This document shows positions 5,765-10,369 of a DNA stretch of 10,369 bases, piece after piece. The notes under the pieces were generated by a model. It did no database searches and had not been told where the DNA came from. It saw nothing but the letters and a program-made list of their open reading frames with translations. A program made the position numbers and the translations under genes. Positions within the stretch are counted from its first letter, which is position 1, and every line of letters begins with the position of its first letter. The DNA comes from SHNJ01 sp964458615 (lineage in GTDB: Bacteria > Pseudomonadota > Alphaproteobacteria > SHNJ01). The DNA lies in the NCBI GenBank assembly GCA_964458615.1, contig CAYWJR010000052.1, forward strand, positions 1 through 10,369, read 5' to 3'.

Positions 5765-6805
5765 GTGCAATCCAAATATATATCGCCGGCCGATTATGCC
5801 GGACAAATGGCGGATTTTTTGCGCGATGGCGATACCAAAAATTTTACCGAATCGTTCGCCAAAATCGCCCCGCAAGCGCGCGCGAAAATATTGACCCTGC
5901 CGGTTATGATCGACAATAAAATATTTCCAACAACCTTGTCGGTTTACATGGCCAAACACCATCCGGAATTGTTGGTGGAAACCGCGAAAAAAATTCCGGA
6001 ATCGTCCAAATCGCAATTGACCGCCGACAAACCGGTTGGATCAAAAGACGTCAATATCGTTCCAAACGCCGGATCGCAAATGTTGTCGAATATTTTATCG
6101 GCGAAAAAACCGGCGGCGGATTTGATTCTGGATGTGATGCCGGAATCGAAAAGGCCGGAAATTTTATCGCGCAATATCGACGGCAAAAGCGTCGTTCGGC
6201 AATTATTGGCGGGGCAAAAGGATTTTGCCCCCAAGTTCAAGGAACCCAGCATCCGCGCGGCAGCGGTTGAATTGCACAATCAGCGCGTGATCGATAAATT
6301 GGCGGGATTAAAGGTCGATTCCAGTTATTTCGTCGATTTATTCACCAAAGGCGACAAGGGATTGATCGCGGCGATGACGGCGCGTTGCCATTCGGCGGGC
6401 GATACGTTATTCGGCATCGTGCGCGAATTCAGCAAAAAGCAATTCATGCATTTCTGCAAAAACGCGACCGTCAACCGCGTCGGGTTCGACAACCAGGGCA
6501 ATTCCGGCGTTTATCAAATAAGCGCGTTGTCCAAATTCGCAACGCCGCAAATTCAGGAATTGACCAAGGGACTGAACCACGCGGAACGAACGGAGATCAT
6601 CAATCATCCGCCGGGCCCTGTGGGAAAATCCCTGGCCGAAGCCACACCGCACATCGCGTCGGCGATTAAAACCAACCCGAACGATTTCGTTACAACGATT
6701 GTCGGCAATTTCGGCCAGTATGGCCAAAGTTTTATTCAAACCCCTGATGGCAAAATCAGTCAGGCCGCATTGACGCTGGCGGCGCCGCCCCGTGGCCGCC
6801 ATTAA
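5765..6805 (+). CDS. Soluble helical repeat protein, unknown function (346 aa)
   Basis: The family is not recognised. There is no signal peptide or membrane span; the protein looks cytoplasmic and mostly helical. Counting from the GTG start, a weak repeat occurs three times: RAKILTLPVMIDNKIFPTTL (about 39-58), KRPEILSRNIDGKSVVRQLL (129-148) and ERTEIINHPPGPVGKSLAEA (274-293), with the pattern R-x-E/K-I-L/I, then a Gly/Asp-Lys turn, then a helix. This recalls ankyrin-type or other solenoid repeats but is too degenerate to name. GTG at 5765 is chosen because AAAGGGG ends six bases before it; an in-frame ATG at 5729 (358 aa) lies only about 10 bases past the -10 and has no ribosome binding site. 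It is divergent from the 389-aa membrane protein and 53 bp upstream of hemW. Confidence 0.82.
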   Translation: MQSKYISPADYAGQMADFLRDGDTKNFTESFAKIAPQARAKILTLPVMIDNKIFPTTLSVYMAKHHPELLVETAKKIPESSKSQLTADKPVGSKDVNIVPNAGSQMLSNILSAKKPAADLILDVMPESKRPEILSRNIDGKSVVRQLLAGQKDFAPKFKEPSIRAAAVELHNQRVIDKLAGLKVDSSYFVDLFTKGDKGLIAAMTARCHSAGDTLFGIVREFSKKQFMHFCKNATVNRVGFDNQGNSGVYQISALSKFATPQIQELTKGLNHAERTEIINHPPGPVGKSLAEATPHIASAIKTNPNDFVTTIVGNFGQYGQSFIQTPDGKISQAALTLAAPPRGRH

Positions 6806-6823
6806 ACGGCGCAATATTTGCGT

Positions 6824-6853
6824 TTCATAACAAATCCAATCCCGGTATATAAA
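6824..6853 (+). promoter_or_regulatory. Candidate promoter directly before hemW
   Basis: TTCATA (6824-6829) is followed after 18 bases by TATAAA (6848-6853), or equally TATATA at 6846-6851. The hemW ATG at 6859 is five to seven bases later, so a transcript from here would have almost no leader. Hexamers are only fair; read-through from the 346-aa gene is the alternative. Confidence 0.35.
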
Positions 6854-6858
6854 CGGGC

Positions 6859-8019
6859 ATGAATCGCGCGACCCCTTTTGGGCTTTATATTCATTGGCCG
6901 TTTTGCAAATCGCGATGCCCGTATTGCGATTACAACGCGCATGTGCGCGAACGGGTCGATGTGGAATCGTTCGGCCAGGGGTTGATGCGCGAAATGGAAT
7001 ATTGGGGATCGCGCCACAATAAGGGCAAATTGACCAGCATATTTTTCGGTGGCGGCACGCCATCATTGATGCCGGTCAAATTGGTCGGCGATTTAATCGA
7101 ACGCGCCCGGAATATTTGGGGATTTGCGGACGATATTGAAATCACATTAGAAGCCAACCCGACCAGCAGCGAGGCGGAAAATTTCGCTGCCCTCGCGGAT
7201 TGCGGCGTGAACCGTCTGTCATTGGGCGTTCAGGCGCTGGATGACGGATATTTAAAATTTCTGCGCCGCACCCACAGCGCCGCCGAGGCCATCGCCGCAA
7301 TCCATATGGCAAGAAAATATTTCAGCCGGTATTCGTTCGATATTATTTACGCCCGCCCCAATCAAACATTGGACGAATGGCGCGCGGAATTGGATGTGGC
7401 GATTCCATTATTGTCGGATCATATATCGCTGTATCAACTGAGCGTTGAGCCGCAAACAGCATTCGCAAACGAATATGCGCGCGGCGCGTTTTATTTGCCA
7501 GACGACGACGATGCCGCGATTTTATACGATTATACCACGGCGCGTTTGGCGGAATGCGGATTGCGCCCGTACGAAGTATCCAGTTTTTCCAAAACCGGCG
7601 GCGAATGCCGGCATAATTTGGTGTATTGGCGGTATTGCGATTATATCGGCATAGGGTGCGGCGCGCATGGACGCATCACCGATGCGGCAGGCAAAAAAAC
7701 CGCAACCGCCAATATCAAAATGCCGGAAAATTGGCACAAGGCGGTTTTGGATCGCGGCCATGGTTTGGAATCGCAAAACGAACTGGCCGCGCGCGACGCC
7801 GGGCTTGAAATGATTATGATGAATCTGCGCCTGCAAGAAGGCATCGATGTAAAACGGTTCCGCCGCGAATTGGGTATCGATATTTCCGAAATGATCGACC
7901 AATCGCAATTGCAGAATTTTATCCGCGCGGAATTTTTAGAAAGCGATGCGGATTTTATCCGCGCGACCGCCAAGGGGCGCAATTGTTTGAACGAGGTTTT
8001 GGCGAAATTGATTTCGTAA
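6859..8019 (+). CDS. hemW: Radical SAM heme chaperone HemW
   Basis: HemW is a radical SAM protein related to coproporphyrinogen III dehydrogenase (HemN) that binds heme and passes it to client enzymes. The 386-residue product has the family length. The 4Fe-4S/SAM motif CxxxCxxC is intact at Cys16, Cys20 and Cys23 (CKSRCPYCDYNAH, the HemW form). Other signatures are FFGGGTPSLM (about 62-71), EANPTS (98-103), NRLSLGVQALDD (118-129), DIIYARPNQT (161-170), LYQLSVEPQT (191-200), YEVSSFSK (238-245) and HNLVYWRYCDYIGIGCGAHG (252-271). The C-terminal HemN/HemW domain has LRLQEGIDVKRF. No clear Shine-Dalgarno is present. Many older annotations of this family read 'oxygen-independent coproporphyrinogen III oxidase'; the HemW assignment fits the sequence and the rdgB-hemW context better. 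Confidence 0.96.
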   Translation: MNRATPFGLYIHWPFCKSRCPYCDYNAHVRERVDVESFGQGLMREMEYWGSRHNKGKLTSIFFGGGTPSLMPVKLVGDLIERARNIWGFADDIEITLEANPTSSEAENFAALADCGVNRLSLGVQALDDGYLKFLRRTHSAAEAIAAIHMARKYFSRYSFDIIYARPNQTLDEWRAELDVAIPLLSDHISLYQLSVEPQTAFANEYARGAFYLPDDDDAAILYDYTTARLAECGLRPYEVSSFSKTGGECRHNLVYWRYCDYIGIGCGAHGRITDAAGKKTATANIKMPENWHKAVLDRGHGLESQNELAARDAGLEMIMMNLRLQEGIDVKRFRRELGIDISEMIDQSQLQNFIRAEFLESDADFIRATAKGRNCLNEVLAKLIS

Positions 8020-8026
8020 TTTTTTT
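8003..8026 (+). terminator. Weak intrinsic terminator at the end of hemW
   Basis: CGAAA-TTGA-TTTCG (8003-8016, wait for the loop counted as four bases) overlaps the last codons and is followed by TAATTTTTTT. The stem is short and AT-rich, so termination may be partial. It sits exactly in the gap to the convergent gene ending at 8032. Confidence 0.35.
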
Positions 8027-8031
8027 ACCGA

Positions 8032-8493
8032 TTACATTTCCCGCATTTTTTGCAAAGCCATCGCCGGAAGTAAGATACGATCCGATCTCGATAATTTCGG
8101 CAACCCGGTAAAATAGGCCGCCTCTTTGGGATCGCGCCCATCCATGGCCAATTGCCAAAATTCGGCCGGATCCATCGGATAGACCCCGCTTTCGTCGAAT
8201 ATTTCTTTTTGCCGTTCCGGGGTTTCGGTTTTTATAATATTGATTATGGATTGCCCGATAACTGCCGCTTCCTCGGGCGCATTATCCAGAATGCTGGATT
8301 CGTGCGCGGTTTTAAATTGTTTGATGACGCCATGTTGCAATGTCATCCATAAAAACAGAACGTGTCCCGATTGGTACGGTATATAGCGAATGAATAAAAC
8401 AGCCGTATCCGCCTTTTCGGTATCGATAATAACAACCGACGCGCTCACAACGGCGTCGCAAACCTGCGCCAATGTCGGCCTTTGCAGATCCAT
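8032..8493 (-). CDS. Unknown soluble protein, family shared with 8550-9035 (153 aa)
   Basis: The function is not known. The 153-residue product has no signal peptide or clear membrane span. An N-terminal alpha/beta-looking half contains VVSASVVIIDT and FLWMTLQHGVIKQFK (about 47-61), and the second half has an acidic helix EEAAVIGQSIINII followed by PAEFWQLAMDGRDPKEAAYF and GLPKLSRSDRILL (about 108-142). These two elements can be aligned by eye with the neighbouring 161-aa protein and with the N-terminal part of the 389-aa membrane protein. The ATG has AAAAGGAC nine bases upstream. It is the second gene of a leftward pair (56-bp gap) and ends 12 bp from the end of hemW, tail to tail. Confidence 0.8.
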   Translation of the reverse strand: MDLQRPTLAQVCDAVVSASVVIIDTEKADTAVLFIRYIPYQSGHVLFLWMTLQHGVIKQFKTAHESSILDNAPEEAAVIGQSIINIIKTETPERQKEIFDESGVYPMDPAEFWQLAMDGRDPKEAAYFTGLPKLSRSDRILLPAMALQKMREM

Positions 8494-8514
8494 TATTTAT
8501 TTCGTCCTTTTTTT

Positions 8515-8538
8515 GCCGCCAGTATTTTCACAGGCGGC
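8515..8538 (-). other. GC-rich hairpin between the two unknown genes
   Basis: In the leftward transcript GCCGCC and GGCGGC form a 6-bp stem around 12 bases; a GT/AC pair may extend it to leave a six-base loop. It is followed by A7 and the ribosome binding site of the 153-aa gene, not by a U tract, so it is not a terminator. It could stabilise the mRNA end or tune expression of the second gene. Confidence 0.45.
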
Positions 8539-8549
8539 GTTGCGGCGCC

Positions 8550-9035
8550 TTAGCGCCTTAAAATTCTTTGCATCCTGCCAACCACATCGCGCAGTATTAC
8601 GGGATCGTGGCGACGCAATTCTATTATATTCGCGCGCTTATCCGGGTGGATCGGCAGGCTTTGCGTCCATTGACTGCCGATTTGGTCGGATAGTTTTTCA
8701 AAGCCGTTTAGTCCGGTGGTTGGGTGCGGATTGCCATAATCGCAATCGGTTACGGCGGCGCGCGCCAATTTTTCAACCAACTGGCCGGTGAATAAAATTC
8801 CGGATTCTTCCCAATTCTGATGCGGGGATTTCACCGGCGCAATCAATTTCCGGTACCAACCCACACAACCATTTTGGATTACCATCCACCGCATTCGCAC
8901 GGAATCGGCGTTATGCTGCGCGCCCAAAAAAATCGCCGAAACGATTTTCGCCGAAACACCGGACGGCGCGGAAACAACAACGGAATCCCCGTGTGCATCG
9001 AGTGTGTATTGCGCCAGCATATCGGATAAATCCAT
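8550..9035 (-). CDS. Unknown soluble protein, family shared with 8032-8493 (161 aa)
   Basis: The function is not known. The 161-residue product begins MDLSDMLAQYTLDAHGDSVV, has no signal peptide, and contains MRWMVIQNGCVGWYRK (about 48-63), NWEESGILFTGQLVEKLARA (about 74-93) and GLNGFEKLSDQIGSQW then LPIHPDKRANIIELRR (about 108-141), with a basic C-terminus (GRMQRILRR). The W-M-x-x-Q-x-G element and the F-x-x-L...LP...DKR element line up with the 153-aa protein encoded next to it and with the 389-aa protein. The ATG has AGGTG five bases upstream. It is preceded by a terminator-like hairpin only about 13 bases before the start, so it is probably separate from, or attenuated relative to, the upstream gene. 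Confidence 0.8.
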   Translation of the reverse strand: MDLSDMLAQYTLDAHGDSVVVSAPSGVSAKIVSAIFLGAQHNADSVRMRWMVIQNGCVGWYRKLIAPVKSPHQNWEESGILFTGQLVEKLARAAVTDCDYGNPHPTTGLNGFEKLSDQIGSQWTQSLPIHPDKRANIIELRRHDPVILRDVVGRMQRILRR

Positions 9036-9048
9036 AATTCACCTGATC

Positions 9049-9084
9049 AAAAAATTCGCGCGCCAATCATTGAACCGGCGCGCC
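9049..9084 (-). terminator. Probable intrinsic terminator, leftward
   Basis: On the minus strand GCGCGCC (9083-9077), a 12-base loop and GGCGCGC (9064-9058) form a 7-bp all-GC stem, followed by GAA and six T (9054-9049). It lies 86 bases past the stop of the LpoA-like gene and just before the 161-aa gene. It either ends the upstream transcript or acts as an attenuator in the leader of the next gene. Confidence 0.6.
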
Positions 9085-9088
9085 CAGG

Positions 9089-9116
9089 ATTTTATACTTT
9101 TTGCCGCACGGTTCAA
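9089..9116 (-). promoter_or_regulatory. Possible leftward promoter for the 161-aa/153-aa pair
   Basis: TTGAAC (9116-9111) and TAAAAT (9094-9089) are separated by 16 bases on the minus strand. RNA would start near 9082, so the GC hairpin would be the very first part of the message. The hexamers are moderate (four and five of six matches at best), so this is tentative. Confidence 0.35.
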
Positions 9117-9169
9117 CATCCGCTTTCGCAACGCAAAAGCAGGGATGGTTTTATATGAAAATCAACAAA

Positions 9170-10342
9170 TTACCGCGATTGAACCGGCATGCGGGTTGTG
9201 GCGTTCACAAGCGCGCTTTGGCGGCTTGAAAGATGATTGGCCGTAAACCGGATCATGCCGATGCCGGTCGAAAATGCGGGGGTTTGCAATAAATTGGCCG
9301 CCAAATTGCCGCCGCGCGGCATGGATGATAAAATCCGCACGCCTTCATACGCCATCGCCGCAAGCCCGGGCGGGTTGCCGCCGAAATACGATTGATAGCG
9401 CGTTGCGAATTGTTGCAACGATTGCGGATCCGGCAATACATAAACCGCCTGCGCCAATGACGGCATGGATTCCAAATTCGCATCCAGCCATCCGCCCAAT
9501 CCGGCGATCGTCACCCGGTCCGATCCAATATTCAGTTTTTGAAAATTCGCATCGACCGCCGCCAATTTTGTTCCAACCTCGCCGACCACGATGGCGTGAT
9601 ACCCCCACACATCCGGATTATCGGTTTGCGGCAACGATTGTTTTATTTTTTGCACCGCCGCCGCCAGCGATTTTGGGTTCGTGCCGGAATAAGACGCCAG
9701 CGTTTGAATTTTCATGCCGCTGCGCGCGCCATAATCTTGGGCGGACGCGGCGACCGCCTTGCCATACGCGGAATCGGGCGCCAAAATATGCGCGATCCGC
9801 ACGCCGCGCGATTCCAGATTTTTCAATAATTCCACGGTTTCGATTTGCGGCGTCAGCCCCAGCAAAAAAACATTCCCGCCCGCAATCGTCCAATCGTTGC
9901 TGAAACTCAGGATCGGCAGGGTGGGCATGGACGGGTTGTTTTTGATCGCGCGCAATTCGGCGCCGTAAATCGGGCCCAATATGACGTTCGCGCCTTCGGC
10001 TGCGGCGCGGGTTGCGGCCATTTGCGCCTGATCGGGTTTGCCGCCGGTGTCATACGGCACCATCGCGAAACCCGGCGTTGCGGCGTCGTACACCGCCATC
10101 ATCGCCGCGTTTTGCATCGCCATCCCCAAATTCGCCTGCGCGCCCGATAATGGCAACAACAGCGCGACTTTTAATGGCGCTGGTTGCGGCGCGGGTTGCG
10201 GGACAGAATTTTGCGGCATTTGCGCATGGGCGTAAAATGGCAGCAGCAAGGCGATTGCCGCAATCGCCGCGTTTTTGGCCATTGCCCTTATGATGCAACG
10301 CCAGTACAGTAAGCCCGTGTTGAACGCGATTTTGTTTGCCAT
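9170..10342 (-). CDS. Periplasmic-binding-fold protein, LpoA-like 'penicillin-binding protein activator'
   Basis: The 390-residue product has the periplasmic binding protein type I fold used by amino-acid ABC receptors and by LpoA-type activators of peptidoglycan synthases. A signal peptide is clear: NAAIAAIALLLPFYAHAQ with probable cleavage after AHA near residue 40. Then comes a Pro/Gln linker (PQPAPQPAPLK) and the fold begins with VALLLPLSGAQANLGMAMQN, followed by GANVILGPIYGAELRA, LPILSFSNDW, RIAHILAPDSAYGKAVAAS and AAMAYEGVRIL, all standard for the family. There is no lipobox, so it is probably a soluble periplasmic protein. The ATG at 10342 gives a long n-region; the ATG at 10282 (MAKNAAIAA) would give a more typical signal peptide. 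In many alphaproteobacteria this gene stands next to hemW, supporting the PBP-activator reading over a transport receptor, but the true role is not proven. Confidence 0.88.
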   Translation of the reverse strand: MANKIAFNTGLLYWRCIIRAMAKNAAIAAIALLLPFYAHAQMPQNSVPQPAPQPAPLKVALLLPLSGAQANLGMAMQNAAMMAVYDAATPGFAMVPYDTGGKPDQAQMAATRAAAEGANVILGPIYGAELRAIKNNPSMPTLPILSFSNDWTIAGGNVFLLGLTPQIETVELLKNLESRGVRIAHILAPDSAYGKAVAASAQDYGARSGMKIQTLASYSGTNPKSLAAAVQKIKQSLPQTDNPDVWGYHAIVVGEVGTKLAAVDANFQKLNIGSDRVTIAGLGGWLDANLESMPSLAQAVYVLPDPQSLQQFATRYQSYFGGNPPGLAAMAYEGVRILSSMPRGGNLAANLLQTPAFSTGIGMIRFTANHLSSRQSALVNATTRMPVQSR

Positions 10343-10369
10343 TTGGTCCGTTCCAAAAAAATTAAAAAC

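Noticed and set aside
6804..6825. Small hairpin CGCAA-TAT-TTGCG after the 346-aa gene as a terminator
   Set aside because: The loop is only three bases, the stem is weak and no T tract follows.
6407..7066. Leftward open frame of 219 codons across the end of the 346-aa gene and the start of hemW
   Set aside because: It lies opposite the HemW radical SAM motif, and its translation is rich in Arg, Cys and His as expected for antisense of this genome.
9004..9246. Rightward open frame of 80 codons over the gap between 9035 and 9170
   Set aside because: It covers parts of two leftward genes and their terminator and has no ribosome binding site or convincing composition.
9274..9903. Rightward open frame of 209 codons inside the LpoA-like gene
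   Set aside because: It is antisense to a clear periplasmic-binding-fold protein; the translation is Pro/Arg-rich and matches nothing recognisable.
1..10369. CRISPR arrays, tRNA or rRNA genes, transposases, integrases, attachment-site repeats
   Set aside because: None was seen on either strand; spaced direct repeats, tRNA-like cloverleaf sequence and mobile-element proteins are absent.

Overview
The window reads as a chromosomal segment of an alphaproteobacterium. The order grpE-hrcA (leftward), then rph, rdgB and hemW (rightward), then a periplasmic-binding-fold 'penicillin-binding protein activator' (leftward) matches the well-known alphaproteobacterial heat-shock/RNase PH/HAM1/HemW neighbourhood. 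A CtrA-like TTAA-box cluster and short promoter-to-start distances at several genes fit that assignment. The housekeeping genes look intact. The exact order or family cannot be told from this sequence alone.

Layout. 1-1661: grpE (3' end cut off by the window edge) and hrcA, leftward, 12 bp apart. 1712-2242: three very small leftward ORFs, two of them clearly membrane-type, behind a near-perfect sigma70 promoter whose -10 is shared on both strands with the rph side. 2349-3065: rph, rightward. 3084-3903: a leftward pair, a small lipoprotein followed by a 193-aa membrane protein. 3968-4552: rdgB, rightward. 4434-5603: a leftward multi-pass membrane protein of unknown function whose 3' end overlaps rdgB antiparallel. 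5619-5764: divergent regulatory region with CtrA-like boxes. 5765-6805: rightward soluble helical repeat protein of unknown function. 6859-8019: hemW, rightward. 8032-9035: two leftward unknown proteins. 9170-10342: the periplasmic-binding-fold protein, with a probable intrinsic terminator behind it.

How it works together. The recognised genes cover protein folding and heat-shock control (GrpE, HrcA), tRNA 3'-end maturation (RNase PH), nucleotide-pool cleaning (RdgB), heme handling (HemW) and cell-envelope upkeep (the LpoA-like protein). Every junction of this conserved cluster that is visible between different housekeeping units, apart from grpE/hrcA, carries unfamiliar genes, almost all leftward. 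By eye, three of them (the membrane protein at 4434-5603 and the two proteins at 8032-9035) share an N-terminal pattern and a second motif, so they may form one undescribed family. This is the best candidate for something new here. No CRISPR array, transposase, phage gene, tRNA or rRNA was found.
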